Shown one piece after another: positions 24,501 through 39,084 of a stretch of 64,000 nt of DNA. The stretch is from Montifringilla adamsi (Eukaryota > Chordata > Aves > Passeriformes > Passeridae): NCBI GenBank assembly GCA_017590115.1, contig JAGGNK010006604.1, positions 585,034 through 649,033 of the forward strand, read 5' to 3'. Below the pieces are notes generated by a model. The model had not been told where the DNA came from and did no database searches. It saw nothing but the letters and a program-made list of their open reading frames with translations. Position numbers and translations under genes: made by a program. Positions within the stretch are counted from its first letter, which is position 1; every line of letters begins with the position of its first letter.

Positions 24501-27500
24501 GGAATCCACCCGCCGTGCTGCTTTTCCTGCTTCGCAGTATTTCCCGAGTTTATGGCCGTAATCCTCAAGGTTCGAATGGGTATCGCCATTTGATGTTCTT
24601 CAGTGGAGATAGTGCACAGCCCTGGGGTTCCTCATGTGGCAAAGGCCGCGTCGTGCCAGGTGTGACTGGCACCTCTCCATTTAATGGTGGAGACGGCTTC
24701 AAAACACCGGGATTAGAGTTCAGGATATTTTATCCAATGCATTTCCGTTGGCATACATAGCTGTACTACCTATGTTAATGTTTTAAAAAATATGTGCAAA
24801 ATGTAATAGTTGGTTTTCTCAAGTACAAACTTTCTACTGTATTGAACCAATAACCTCACAACTTCAAACTAGGAAACAGAAACTATTCAAAACACATTTA
24901 CCATTACACATGGCTTTTTCTGGATTCCCCATTTCCAGAGGCATTCATGAGTCTGAATTACTTGAAAGGCCCTTCACAGCCTCCTAGCAGCAGTGTTAGT
25001 TTGCCCCAATTTGATGCAGCTTGGCCACAAGTCCTAAGTGTTGCTGTGAGAGTGAGGGAAGAAGTCTCCATCTGAAGTTGGTATCTTATGGCTCAAAAGT
25101 AATGCTTTAGGCAAAAGAAGCCCATAGGGAGGAAATTATTCTTTGAAGTTCAGCCTCCTGACATGTTACCCCAGCAACAAACTGCTCTTGATAATTCTTT
25201 TCCTTTTTGCTCTGAGATACGTGAGGCAGAATCAAGGATAGCAACGCTTAGCTTATTGTTGTCCCACCGTTTTCTGTGACCTGCATCTTTTCAAACAGTT
25301 CTGTACTTCTTTTGTCATCAAGGTAATAAAGAGATCGCATCACTTTTGTGAGTAGCCTTGTCATACCTTTTTCCTGGCAGCACATTCTTCCAGTGTTAGT
25401 CTCACTACACTGATGATTGTATTTGTAATTACGACAGAGTTTATACAGTAGTGCAAGGAAATGCAGTAGGAGTTGTATCTGAACATCACTAGTAGTAGTT
25501 TGTCACTGAATCCAACTGTTCCTCAGAGTTAAGCAGCAGGAAAGCTGACAAGTAGAGAGATGGTCATCCAAATTTTTACATGTAGCAAACCCTCATCCTA
25601 TGTCATCTGATTAGTCATGCAGCTTCCAGGTATGAGTCCCATCTGTCCATATTTCATTGTGGGGATATTGTTGAGTTTTTCCAGAGTAATCTTCAGTGTT
25701 ACCTTGCATACTATACCACAACAGACATAATTTCACTTGTTCAAATTTTACAGCTTCTTCCATATAGGGTACTGGATTAGTTTTAATCCAGTACTTTTCC
25801 AAGTGCAGGCAAAAACTTTTGATTGCAAAGCTATGCATTAGTCTATTCCTAATAGACTAATTAGGGATATTAGTCTAGCCTATTTAAGGGCTGCTCCTTA
25901 AAAAAAGAAAAGAAAAAAAATAATCAGTAATCTGACTTTTTTCAGCCTCATCTTGTCTTTTTTCCAGATAAAATAAGGCATAAGTAATGCTGAAGAATCA
26001 AGGTCTATCTAGATTTTTGTGGTATTGTTTTGGCTTTTGAGAGGTAGCAGTAACAGAAAACTTAGCAAGATACTCTTTTGCAATGTCTATTGTTTCTAAA
26101 AACTTGAAATTGATAATATATTACCTACAGCAAAATGCAATAATGAACAATTAATAAATTGACATTACCAGCACAGTATGCAAATATGTCATAATCTGTC
26201 CCTCTTCCCTGCCTAGAAGAGGTCCTTCTGCATTTCTTCACCTTTGAACTTTATAGATGTTTTCAGTATCCTCTGGAAATACGTTTTTCACTGTGTGGAT
26301 ACGTATTATTGGCAGTATTCGTCATGCTTCTTGTGCTGTGTTATAACCATCTATCATATAGCATTATTATTAACAGCACAGTTTATCTACCATAACTTTT
26401 TTGAAGGTACTTGTTGCCTCCCCAGCTGTGTAACTTTCTGTAATGTCCTTGTCTTCTAGACTTCCCAGTAAAATTTCTGTGATATTTTTTTTCCATTACT
26501 ATCAATAATTTTTTTTTTTTAATGCTAGGAAATAAGTGACTGCTCTGATCACAATTAAAAAAAAAAGAAGTCTACATTTTCACAGAAGAAAATCAAGAAG
26601 AAGCCTTTCCTTAATGTTCAGGCAAATTTGGTTTTGCAATACTGATTTGGGTCATCCTAAAAAAATGATCCAATTTCATATTTTTCATTAATTTTCAAAC
26701 ATTTCAGAGATTCATAGCTCTTGAAGAGAGTAAACCATCCTCTTAAAAAAAAATTCAGACATGTTTTTTCACAGTATTAAGACATTCTGAAAATACCTGT
26801 AGCAACAATATTTGGGGCTCTAAACTTGAAAAAGCAGAGAAAGTATTTACAATGAAAAAGAATAAATTTGTGGCAAGTATTAGGAGGAAAAATAAACTCA
26901 AGATAGTCTGCTGTCTCTCCTATTGGAGGACAATAATAATCACCAAGTGTCAGTGGCAGCAGCTTATTAAAAGAAAGGAGAGATTAGTGTAGGACATTAT
27001 CAAAATATTCTGATATATCGGCTAATAGGTAGGTTGTTTTTAAAATCTTGCTAAATCTGCATGTAGGTAAGCATTGAGTAATAGGATATTCACTACAGGG
27101 CCAGAAAATGAAGTTTGATGAGTGTGTGTATACATGAAAGTAATATATATTGTTGTGTCTCTGTGAACATAAATTTTAATTGTGCTTAATAATTTTTAAA
27201 TACTCAATTGCACAATACTTAAAAGTGCATACAGCAGTTCACTCACCCTTGGTCCTGTTAAAGCCTGAGATTCCTGGTAGAGAGGTGTCAGTTCATGTAA
27301 GTGCTGCTTGCCACAGGAGGAAAACACAATGTAGCCAGTAATTCTTTTATCACTGTAGTAATTGTATTATACTTGATGTGACACAGTTTCCAGACAGGGA
27401 GTCTAGAGTTGTGCTGCAGATAGGTTAGTAGCTTTAGGAGGCTTGAACTGTAAAGATCTTACACCTCATGTTCTTTTCCTCTTTAGCAAATGCTTCAAAC

Positions 27501-30500
27501 CATCACAGGGAATGGATGGAGGTCCTATTCTGGTAAACCTGCTCAAAACTTACATGTAGGCAGACCTGGAGCTGGCTTTAGCTTTGGTAAGTAGTGCAGT
27601 TTTTGAAAGAAATGTAACAATAATGGACAAATTGCAGAGTTAAAAAGAAATCATATCCTATATTGTAGTTCACCATGATTTTAAAATGAAGGTGTTTGTT
27701 CCAAATATATTTCTAGTAAAAAAATAGTTTGAAAAACAAAGTAACTTTATCCGTAACTGAGGCAAGGCAGATATGTGTGTAGTGTTCTTAAGATTTTCTT
27801 CTTTTTTTAACTCATGTCTATGATAAGTTTTGGTGGTTTTTTTTATTGCCAGAGTGTCTTAGCTTTGAATACTTACCTCATATTGCTGTTTTCAATGTTA
27901 CAGTACCTAAATGTAGTCATAGTTGAACTTGGTTATCAAGAAATGTAAAAAAATAATTTTATCTTCATTTTGGCATATTATATATAATATATATATATAC
28001 AAGCAAATTTAGAGGATCAGAGCTAGATGTTGGAAATTGAAGAGTCAGGATCTTTGGGCAATCTCTGTCTTTTTATGCTTTTAATTAGCACAGCATTCTT
28101 CTTATTTCTTTTGGTAACACATTTTATGATACACAGTCCTTTCTGCTTCGTTTTCAATATTTTGTGGATAATTTCATCAGACATAAGTAAGTGCATGTAG
28201 GGGTTGATCAGAGAACAATGGAAGTTTTCTCCCCAGAGGAAGAGGAACCTGAACATTTTTGCTTCCTGGAGAGCCCCAAATAGTGGTGGTTTGGATCGTC
28301 CTGGAAGGATGCTCTTGTTTTCTTTTTTATCGTGGTCTTGACAATTAGCAAAATAAAAGACAGCAGAGGATTTATGATCTTTTTCTCTTCCTTTTCTAAA
28401 ATAGAACTTACTGATGAACAGAAAGAGTTTCAAGCTACTGCTCGTAAATTTGCTGTGGAGGAAATTATTCCTGTTGCTGCACAATATGACAAAACTGGAG
28501 AGGTAAATTCTACCATAGTGTACAGGAAAAATTGGGAAAAAACAGACTTTTATTCTTAACCTGCATAAAATTTAAAGTTTTGGTTGTGATGAATCAGAAG
28601 GTGATTTTTCCGCGTCTGTTTCAGTATCCTGTTCCACTTATAAAGAGAGCTTGGGAGCTTGGTCTTATGAATTCACACATACCGGAAAGCTGTGGTAAGT
28701 AAATATTCTTTTTAATCTGTGAAATGAAACAACAAAAAGACATTAGATGAGAATCCTCTGTGTAATTATGGATTCTGTACTGTCGCATAAATAGTCACAT
28801 ACTTGAATAATCTAATCAGTAGGCAGGTTGACACATACAGGTGGTACTAGGTGTGGGTGTAATCAGGAGACAAATTACGTAGATTATGGTTTAGTAATTT
28901 ATGACCAGATTTTTCTACCATGATTACAGCCACTTAATGTTTCCCTGGTGCAGTGTCAGCTGATTAGGCAGAGAAATTAGAAGGTCATGTTTTGTTCTAG
29001 TCTCTGACACAAGCTGGAGCAATTTAAGAACTTATCCCAGAAGGACTGTTTTTCAGTTTAGATTAAGTGCAGTACAGCAGAGTCCTGACTCATAAGATTT
29101 TGAGTGATACAGACAAACATGATATGCTAGAGAAGGGTTTTAGTGAAAGGAACTCATGCCTCATAAAATCACTGAAGTTCTCTGAAGTAGCTAATAAATG
29201 TGTGAGCAGGGGATAGAGAATGGCTGAACTTCCAAAATAAGTTTTAAAAATCATCAGCTTTCATACTGGCAAAATTAGCAGCACAGCCTTGCTAGGTCTT
29301 GTGCTATTTGGGATGTCTAAAAATAAACGGAGAAGGGCGTAAATGCAAAGATGATAGAGTTTGCTGATAATACTAAGATGATCTGGTTCAGAGAGCTGCA
29401 GGAAAAGATCACAGAAGAGAGTGAGAGTTAAAATGGCAATGTGATTCAAAAAGAAAAAGTGATGCATGTGTGAAGGGAAAGAATCAATCTGAACTTCACA
29501 GAGGAAAGGTATGCACTAGATACTACCTCTCAGAAAAGACATCTTTGGATCCTGTGAACATGAGCATAATGCTCAGAAGTGGTTAAATCTGTAAAATCTA
29601 AGGTCAAGAGGGACTCTTAAGGGAATGAATTAAAAAGCAGAAGGCATAATTATGCTGCCTCCTGAATCCAAATTGCACTTGCCTCTTTAACTCATTATAT
29701 AGTCAGATCCTTCCATCTCAAGAGAGTATTAGGGAAATGGAGAAGGTTTCTAAAAGGAGGACAAAGAATACAGAAGTTTTATCTTCTGTGTGAGATGTAA
29801 ATTCTATAGAAGAAATTACTGAAATGTCAGTGTCATGGGAGAGTGTGAAAAGGGACTGATGGTTCACTGTCCCTTTCAATATAACTAGAAGGCATCAAAT
29901 TGTGCTAGATGCTAGATTCAAAACAAGTGAATGAGATGGTTCTGCATGCAGTGTGGAGTTAATTTGCAAGTTAATTATTGTCCCTGTACGATACACGTGC
30001 TAAAATCTGACACAGATTCAAAAAGACACCAGATAAATTCATGTAACAGATGTCTGTCAGGGGTTGACATAACAAAGATACCAAAGAGAATTATTTCTTT
30101 GACCGAGGAAGTCACCTGAAAGTTCAGGAAAATATTTCTGAGGTAGTTGTTATTGTACTTATATGTACTGTTGGCCAGTTTCCCGTAGTGTTGGCTTCTG
30201 TCAGAAACAGATTACTGCGTTGGTTGTCTACTAATATGCACACTTTCTTTGTTCTCAAATGCTTTTGGCTCTTTTCTCTGCTTCCTATGAACTCTTAATT
30301 CTTGAATGTACAGTAGTAAAAAAATGTGAGTGGTACGTTCTTGCCACTTTGTGCAAGTTGTCCCACATTAATCAAACAATAAATCTGGACACATGATACG
30401 TAATTTTCAAATCACCTTTTACTCTTCTGATGAAGATTTATTTAAAAAGCTTGCGTGAGAATGCCTAACCAAACAATACACAATCAAATGTATGTGGAAT

Positions 30501-33500
30501 AATACATTTTTGCTAATTCTGTTGTGTACATCATTAATATTAGTACATTATAATTTATATCCCCTTGAGTAACTTAAATACTTCAACCATAGGTGGCCTT
30601 GGCCTTGGCAGTTTTGAAGCGTGCCTTATTACAGAAGAGTTAGCTTACGGGTGTACAGGGGTTCAAACTGCCATTGAAGCCAACTCCCTAGGGGTAAGTT
30701 CTGCCTTTTCTTATATCCCTTAAACTACAATCTCTGCCCTTGAAAGAGCTGGATTAATGGTCTAAATATTTTTTTTCAGCAAATGCCAGTTATCATTGCA
30801 GGAAATGAGCATCAGCAGAAAAAATACTTAGGAAGAATGACGGAAGAACCAATGATGTGTGTAAGTATAACTGCTATACTGCAGAATGTTTCTCAACCAC
30901 ATTAATTGTATTACTCCTTTTTTTTGCGATTTTTCCCCCTGAACACTTGTATGTACTCACAACTTAGCCCTGTTTGATTTATATGTAAACAGTGACATTT
31001 ACTGAAAGTTAGCGAATACCTAATGAGATACATCCAGTAAGTAAACAGAAGATATTACTTGGAAAATTATCCTCATCCTAAGTCACTTACCAAAAATTAC
31101 AGGGTTTTTTTCCCTTTCAAGAGGGGTTGTAGATGTTTAAGAAAAATAGAAGGTTTATGTAAGGAGACCCTCAACTTGAATGGGAATGACATTTGTGATC
31201 TCAAATATTACATAAACAGTACTTGTTACATAGAAGGCAGTAAAGATTCATGTGCAATGTACGTAAATTTACAACTAAGCCTCCTAAATTGAAGGACTCA
31301 ATGCTCCTGTTTTCAGACTTTAAAGATCCTCAGCTTTCACATCAGAATTTTTGAATCCTGGAAGTACTAACTTAAGGATTATAGAATGTTTCTGTTTGAT
31401 TAAAAGCCAATTTTATGTATTATTATGGATTTATAAAGAAAACTAACCCAAACTCAGCTGTTTGCAGGGGGGAGGGGGCCATGTGTAGGGTTGTTTTGGG
31501 GTTTTATTGGGGAGTTTTGTTTATTTGGTGTTTGGATATTACCATGCAGTTCACTTAAACCTTCAACAACTAGTTTGATGCACATAATCTGCATGAATAT
31601 GTAGTTGACTAAAGATAGAATTTCTATTCTGCAAGATTTTGCATCTTAATTTCTTTTAGGCTTACTGTGTAACAGAGCCTGGAGCAGGCTCTGATGTGGC
31701 TGGTATAAAAACAAAGGCTGAGAAGAAAGGAGATGAATATGTTATTAATGGTCAGAAGATGTGGATCACAAATGGGGGGAAAGCAAACTGGTATGTTAAC
31801 TGGTGTCATAGATTTATGCTGTTATGTAGTAGCTTTACCCCACCCCTCCAACCTCAGTTAAAATCTTTCAAGACCAATTCTTTAAAAACCTATCCTTCAG
31901 ACACAAATCTGAATGTTCTCTGTTTCAGCAGACTACATTTTAATCTCTGCCTAGTTTATGAGGATAGCTATCAGGATAGCATATGCAAATGCAGTCTTGA
32001 GTGCTATGCAAAGCCTAAAAAGAAAAATGAGTGATGATGTTATGACTCCACACTCAATAATAAAGCCTCTTGAATCTTTCAGCTATCAAAATGAAATGTG
32101 ATTCTACTAGAAACACCTCTGACTCCTAGTGAAGCTAGAAACATTGTTAGATTGTAGTGTTACTTTTTATTTTCTGAAAAGAAGACATTTTCCATCTGTC
32201 AGAAATTGCAGACATGGCTGTGTTGTCTGGAGTGTGCTTTTACAATGTAAACCTCTTAAATCATGTCTTACATCACGCTGATTTACAACATAGAAATTTC
32301 CCTGAATTCAAGTGGAAGAAACTTCCTAGACTTACCCAAAAGCTGAATTTTCTAGTTATTTTCTTGCTGAAGGCAAACCCACCAAAGACAATCTATCAGA
32401 TTTCTTTTGACCTTACTGAATACCATAGAAGTGATTTACAGCTGTTTAATTTTTAAGAGAAATACTTATTTACAACTTACACTTAGAAAAATAAAATCAA
32501 GATCTTTGAAATCAGGTTATAACTTTTACATCCAAGAAAGTATGTCCTAAGCATTAATTTTTATATACATGCTATGAATGGGCTTCTTTTGTACTATTTG
32601 GGAAGCTGCTAATATCATAAAGACTTACAATACATGGAAAAGGTAGGGAATATTTGCATGTTGATCTGAGTAACTTCATGAAATCTTTAATCTTTGAAAC
32701 TTCTACTCTCTTTCTCCCTCTCATTTTATTTTCAGGATGGGCAGGAAAGAAAGGTTGTTAACTCATAGACAGAACTTATATATGGTAGAAATGCACATAA
32801 AAATATTTAAAGTGCTAGATAAATATATCTTGTTAACTGTGAAGATTAACTGCATCCATCTACTTTGTTTTACACTAGGTATTTTTTGCTAGCACGTACA
32901 AATCCAGATCCAAAAACTCCTGCAAGCAAAGCCTTTACTGGATTCATTGTGGAAGCAGACAGCCCAGGGATCCAAATTGGAAGAAAGGTGAAGACTGTAT
33001 TTCTTGTTTGACAAGCCAGGAATTGTTGTTCAGTTCTAAACCAATAATAAAACAAATGTACCACTAAAGAAAAAAGACTGTTACACAACTGAACAGTTTC
33101 ATATGCTTATGTACAACCATCTTTTCATTTTCACAACACAGAGGAACTATTCATGAAACATAATTTTAAAGCTATTAATTCAGAAAAGGAATTATTCAGA
33201 ATGGTCTAAAGTAAGATGACTACTTTGACCGTCTGCAAAGAGTCTTTGAGAATGACTATATTGGCAGGTGCCAATAAATGAGAAGTAGTATGCCTTGAAA
33301 AAATAAGAAGCAAGCTGGACAATTTTGACCACAAATACACAGATAATGAATTTTAATTTTAGCTAGTGCTGGTCAAAGAAGAGGCCTTAGAGATACTGAG
33401 GCTACTTCTCTCTTTACAGAAAGCACTATTTTTAATAGTAGGTAAAACTGAATGTGGAACATTAGGCAAGAAATCTGAAAAATTGAAAAGCTCATTTATT

Positions 33501-36500
33501 TATTCACTTGTATATATAGTATACCTGTACTTCCTGCATATTAGATTCTTTTCTTTTTCCATTTGCATCTCAAAGATAGTTGAACTAGAAGAACGCAAGA
33601 AGACTGATTACAGTGATAGAACTAATTTCATATAAGGAGAAAGTAAGCTGCCCAGCTTAGACAAGTTAAGGGCATGCTGGTCTGCAAATACCAAACTAGT
33701 ATTTGTCTTGCATGTGGTAATTTTTAGATAAAGTGTTTTGGGGAAGAAAAACTATGCTTTGAGTCAACAAAAGAATGAAAACATAATGTACCTTAGAATA
33801 ATCCAAATTAGTTGCACATCTGTAAATTTCCCACTTCAGGAAATGAATATGGGTCAACGCTGCTCAGATACAAGAGGCATTGTCTTTGAAGATGTGAGAG
33901 TCCCAAAAGAAAATGTATTGATAGCTGAAGGAGCTGGCTTTAAAATCGCAATGGGAGCTTTTGATAAGACCAGACCACCCGTAAGTATCGGAAAAAATAA
34001 GGTTATAAAATATAGCAGGAATTTCTGATTTTTTTATTCTGGCCTGTATTCAATTTAGGTAGCAGCTGGTGCTGTTGGATTAGCAAAAAGAGCCCTTGAT
34101 GAAGCTACTAGATACGCTTTGGAGAGAAAAACCTTTGGGAAACCAATTGTTGAAGTAAGTGTGGGAGCAGACAATGTAATAAAAGCTTATGTTTTCACAC
34201 CAGATGTACTGGTACTGATTTTTCAAGGTTATTCCTTGATACTTATATTTCCTTAGTTTTTATATTATACCTCTGCCATTTTGTGGTTTCCAAGTATACA
34301 GGTTGCACTGTAAGTAAACTTAGCTATGCAGTAACTTCAAGAATTTTTGGTAATTTATCAATGATAAATGCCCCAAAGCTCAGAACTTACATAACACCTG
34401 GGCATACTTAAGTTCTTCAGCGCTAATAAAGAGGGATCTTCAGGAAAGAAGAAAACATTTGAGGTATGTGAAACAAGATACATAGTATTAACACCAATAG
34501 AAAACATTGCCCATCATGCTGCTTATCAGTTTTGAAAAAATATGAATAAACAACAAGCTAAATACCAACAAATAGGAAAGAACAACTTCAACTATTGTTT
34601 CATCAGTATTTAATCCCTATGACTAAATGGATTTGGAAATTGAAAACTTAAGAGTACAATTCAACATACATATATGAGAGCGCAGTGCATGTTCTGTCTA
34701 ACTTCACTCTCACGACTTACTGAGTTTTTTGAAAAAAATCACTGCATTAAGAAGATTTTATCTTTCCGGCATGTCATAGAATTTTAAGCAGGCAATATTA
34801 ACCTAGTTTATTTCATCACAGCACCAAGCAGTGTCTTTCTTGCTTGCTGAAATGGCAATGAAAGTTGAACTCGCTAGGATGGCTTACCAGAGAGCTGCAT
34901 GGGAAGTTGATGCTGGTCGCAGGAATACCTACTATGCTTCCATTGCAAAGGCATTTGCTGGTGACATTGCAAACCAAGTAGCTGCAGACGCAGTACAGAT
35001 TTTTGGAGGAAATGGATTTAATACTGAATATCCTGTAGAAAAACTAATGAGAGATGCTAAAATCTACCAGGTAAGTAAAAGAGAAAGTGATAATGCATAG
35101 ATTTTATACAGAATGAAGTAATGGCTACTTACTTCAAATCATGATGTACACATATTAAAAAAATAATTTTAGAATGAAAGCAGTAATCCTTCCATTTAAA
35201 GAAACAGTGATTCAAATCAGGAAATTAGTTCAAATCAGGAAATTACTTCATACTAAAGTCATTGCACTTGACGAAAACTGAAACCACGTAAGAAAAAAAA
35301 ATTATATTGTGTGGGTTTTGTTTTTTTTTTCCCTCTAATGTGGTAACTGATTGCAATTCTTGGATTGTCAATTTTGAAGTCTTTGAACTCTTAGGAAAAA
35401 AATCTTTATCAAAATACCAATGCTTGCTTTGGTATTCTGTAAGTAGAGGTGGTTTACCTATCATACTGTTCTTAAAAATCTACAGAGATGCAAAACTTCT
35501 GACCATTGGTCTGTATCCTGGATTGATGTCTGCTTATAGTTCAGCTGTCTTCTTAGCCTGAACACTAAACCAGTTTCTTACCCCAATGACTTATGAGGGA
35601 AGAGGTGTTTTTTTTTTGGTTGGGGTTTTTGTTTTACTTTTCCATTAAACTTTCCGTTTGAAACTGTGGTATTATAAGCTGTGTAGAATACGTATCAACA
35701 GTATTGAGTATCATGGTATTGTAGTTTAAACCCAGCTGGAGACTAAGTTGCCACACAAGGAAGCTGCTCACTCCCTTCTCCTCCCTGCTCCTGAGGGATG
35801 GTAGAGAGAATTGGGAGAAAAAAGGTAAATCTCATGTATTGAGAATAATTGAAATAAATTTAATAATAATAAGTTTAATAATTGAAATAAAGTAAACTAT
35901 AATAATAAAAGAGAGAGGCATATAGGAATAAAACCCAGGAAGAACAAGTGATGCACAATAAAGTTGTTCACCACCTGGTCTGAAACATGAACGTGTTACC
36001 AACGCTATTCTCACAAAACACAGCACTGGACCAGCTACTAAGAACACTATTAACCCTATCCTAGCTGGCACCATGGCATGTGAAATTATTACCTTGCATG
36101 TGTTATATCAACAGAAGTTTGACACAACCTAGAGTGATTATCCACTTTTTTAACAAGACCCTTTTATACTCATATATCCCCAGGTTTTTTATTGCAGTGT
36201 TACTGTCAAGAAATTATTCCATGTCGTGTTGTAATTAGTATATTGGCATATACTATGCTGCAGTTCTTCGTTCAACAAGAGTATTTTCATTTAATTCAGC
36301 AAAACCAGTAATCCTTATTGACATCTAACATTAATAATGACTAGATAAAACATAACAAAGTAGATGATATCAAGAAATGCACATAGACCATGACCTCTAA
36401 TGATTGTTAGCTATAATAGCTGTCAATCCAAGATTCTAGGCAGTTAATATTTGTCTCACAGCTGACTTCAAAATGCAGACTATTATTGCCACTAGCCAAG

Positions 36501-38514
36501 AATTAATTTTTCTCAGTTTAAGGAAAGACAACTGCTATGCTGGAATCTAAAGGTCCCTGTAACTAACTTCACTTCTGTGAGTGAGGAAATGAATGACTAA
36601 TTGAAATTTATGATTGGGATTTTTTTCCTGTCAGACTGCATGCTTTTTAGAGAATGATAGTGCGAGGGTTGAAACTCAGATTAATTGAGATTGATTTGAC
36701 AAAATTCCATTATTACGTAGTTTTTTTCATTACAGTGATCCAAATGCATGGCTAAGTAGGTTGTTTTTGTAATTAATCAGATTTAGTATTAAATTTTTGA
36801 TGACTGTCTGTTCCACTTCATCCCCAAAAGAATTCAGGAGAGGGTTTTGTCTTGCAATTATTTTGTCCATGTCTCTTGATTATATCTTACACTTCACTGT
36901 GCTTTGCTGTATTACTGCTCAATTCCAGATGGTATATACTTTTGGCCATATGTTGCATGCAGATAAACTTGATTTTTCAAATTATCTTTCATATGTTTGA
37001 TCTTTTTTGGTATTCCACAATCCTTTTATTGTGTTTACTGATAACATTTTTACATGTCCTTACTGTGCCCTAGTTTTGTCTGGCTAGAAATCTTGGCTAC
37101 TTTGGTAGAAACTCTTAGGTTTGGAAACTCTTAAATTTGGAAAACTTCCTTTCTTTGATTGTCAGAGAGTCTTGAAACTATTTCCATCAGCTTATAAACC
37201 AAAACCTTTCCTGCAATTACTTAATGAGATTATGAGTTGTGATGTCTTTACGCTTGATTTCCATGGCTGTGTTCATCAGCAAGTGCAAATTTAGTGCAAT
37301 AGGAGCAGTTTGGTAGATTGCAGGAACAGCTGCTGAGACCCTGAGAGCTACACTCTAAGCAGTTTGAGCAGGCTGAGTTCATAGCAAGCCTGTTTGGTCC
37401 CTTGGAATGTATATCCCTGATAGGCATCCAACTGTCAGGGTCCAGGTGTAGGCTTGTACCATTATGGCTTTTCTAGGGATCGGTGAATGTTTAGTATAGA
37501 GAGAAAGCAGAGCTTCCGTTTCAGTTGGTTTCAGAAGGCACCTAGTACTCACAAAACACAGTCTGCTCTGTGGACTGGATCAACATGGGGTAAGCAGCAG
37601 CAGAGAATTCACTTTGGGAATCAACAGCTTGTTCTGAACCAGAACACTAATGTGAACACAGGTTATAGAGTTCTTATTTTTAAAATGCTCTTTAAGGTTC
37701 CTAGAAAGATTATTCCTATAAGTGAATTTGCATGATTTTCAGCATTTTGCCAAGCCATGTTCTGGCAGAACTGGGAGCTGAAACATTAAAACCTCTAGAC
37801 TATGTTGCCTCAGCCCCTGCATTATATTGCAGTATGCTTGTGGAGCATACGTCCTGCTTTGGCATTAGAACTTCATAGGTGCTTTTTTGTCTATTTTTGA
37901 CTTTGCTGCTAGCAAACAAACAGAACAGAGGCATGATGCAGGCTGTTTCTAGAAGAAAATGCAAGAATAAAGAAAACCACAAACAAAACTGTATGGGAGA
38001 GAGTACTAGTTAACAAGAAGCAATGGAAAGAAACGGATCAAAGACAACATATGGTAGGACCTTGAAAGGCTAGTTAAAGAAAACACTTAAGGGCAAATCA
38101 TCTCTTCCCTTCTACCCATGATTTCAGATCCTACTTTGAAAAACCTAAATAATGTATTTTCTTCCTTAAATAAGAGGAATGTTGTCACCTATTTTCATGA
38201 GAGCCCTACTGACTTTAGATTGGCGCACCTGAGAGAACAAGACTTTCTCAATATCTTGTATGAGTTACATTTAATTTAGCCCACTGTAATTACTCCAGAA
38301 CACTGGAATGTTCTCTGTTTTTTTCTGTCTTCTTGCACATCCTAATCCACACTGGATTAGTGCCATGGAGGTGTACAAACATATACCTGTTAAAACCTTT
38401 TTAAAAATCACCCAGTAACATGATTGCAATTCTTCTTTTCAGATTTATGAGGGAACTGCTCAGATTCAAAGGATGATCATAGCTCGTGAACATGTTGGCA
38501 AATTTAAGGCTTAA
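24182..38514 (+). CDS. ACADM: ACADM, medium-chain acyl-CoA dehydrogenase (12 coding exons, complete)
   Basis: FAD enzyme of the mitochondrial matrix that catalyses the first step of beta-oxidation of C6-C12 acyl-CoAs and passes electrons to ETF. Coding exons read directly: 24182-24205, 27487-27586, 28405-28502, 28625-28694, 30593-30693, 30780-30860, 31660-31790, 32879-32987, 33840-33980, 34059-34154, 34822-35070, 38443-38514. All joins have GT-AG borders and keep frame, giving 423 residues (human 421). Residues 1-30 are Arg/Ser/Thr-rich without acids, as in a transit peptide. The N-terminal, middle and C-terminal acyl-CoA dehydrogenase domains follow. The catalytic Glu is residue 403 in [10 protein letters not shown]. 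The lysine matching human K329 (common K329E disease site) is conserved at 331 in [11 protein letters not shown]. The start lies in a CpG island. No break was seen. Identity rests on remembered family sequence and is very secure. Confidence 0.97.
24271..24330. repeat. Pentanucleotide repeat in ACADM intron 1
   Basis: Twelve 5-bp units in homogenised blocks: GGACC x4, AGACC x4, one GGACT, GAACC x3. It sits in the CpG island 65 bases after the exon 1 donor, so length changes could lie close to the promoter. Confidence 0.92.
24331..27486. other. ACADM intron 1 (remaining part)
   Basis: The end of the CpG island, then AT-rich intron with no recognised exon, RNA or repeat apart from short A and T runs. 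The acceptor TCCTCTTTAG borders exon 2 at 27,487. Confidence 0.8.
29080..29910 (+). mobile_element. Old L3/CR1-type LINE remnant in ACADM intron 4
   Basis: Degenerate LINE with a recognisable region (CTCATGCCTCATAAAATCAC, then AGCAGGGGAT). A decayed RT core (EFADNTKM from AAGATGATAGAGTTTGCTGA) lies near 29,350, and a 3' UTR-like tail follows. Divergence is high, suggesting an ancient insertion. It is sense relative to ACADM. Confidence 0.6.
35728..36075 (-). mobile_element. ERVL-like LTR remnant, antisense, in ACADM intron 11
   Basis: Reads as the antisense of an avian ERVL LTR: AGTTTAAACCCAGCTGGAGA at the left (LTR 3' end), then CTCACTCCCTTCTCCTCC and a block of TAATAATTGAAATAAAGT. AAGTGATGCACAATAAAGTT and finally ACCCTATCCTAGCTGGCACC (LTR 5' end) follow. 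The middle is shortened by deletion. It is antisense to ACADM. Confidence 0.65.
36076..38442. other. ACADM intron 11 (part after the LTR remnant)
   Basis: Long intron before the terminal exon. No exon or known repeat was recognised, and the short frames are not supported. It ends with the acceptor CTTCTTTTCAG at 38,442. Confidence 0.75.
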
Positions 38515-38722
38515 AGAAATGTATAAAGTGTGTCTGGTGCTGCTGTAGTGCTCTGTGTTCTTATGGAAGAAGATTTTAGTGTGTTTCTGAATAGAATTAA
38601 AAAGGGATGAAAAAAATTTCTTCAAAATATTTTTATTCTGTTCATTATTAAGCACTGATTCTGTTCTCATTATAAAATAAGATAATCAAGAGTGTAATTT
38701 TTGACAGTCAATGCTGCATTTC

Positions 38723-38728
38723 AATAAA
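38723..38728 (+). terminator. Poly(A) signal of ACADM
   Basis: Canonical AATAAA 209 bases after the ACADM stop codon, followed by T-rich and GT-rich sequence. It is the first AATAAA downstream of the gene. Confidence 0.75.
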
Positions 38729-39084
38729 ATATTTTTATGACAGGTGTGGTTGGTTTGTATTAATTTTGCTTGTCATATCACTTTCACTGGACAACTAAGC
38801 CAAAATACTATTTCTGAAGTACGTTAATAGCTGTATTTCAGTTTCTCTATGCTCTTGCCCCAAGCAGCTGAACAGCCGTTCCAGTTGAGCAGCAGGAAGG
38901 CCTGCATTGCTATTGTCTGTGTGCGTCTGTGCTGGGGATTTCTGTACTAGTCAGCAGTAGAGTCTGGCCTTTACACTCTGAAGCATGTACATATTAAATG
39001 AGGATGAGTCACTTCAAGTGAGAATGTGTAGCTTTCCCTTAACAATGACTTACAATATGTTTTTTATTTAAAATCCAGTATATT

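Noticed and set aside
23856..24589. Frames of 193-229 codons around ACADM exon 1
   Set aside because: Created by the CpG island and the pentanucleotide repeat; the ACADM start and splice donor explain the region.
28023..28484. 153-codon minus-strand frame opposite ACADM exon 3
   Set aside because: It is antisense to a confirmed ACADM exon and its flanking intron, with no independent support.
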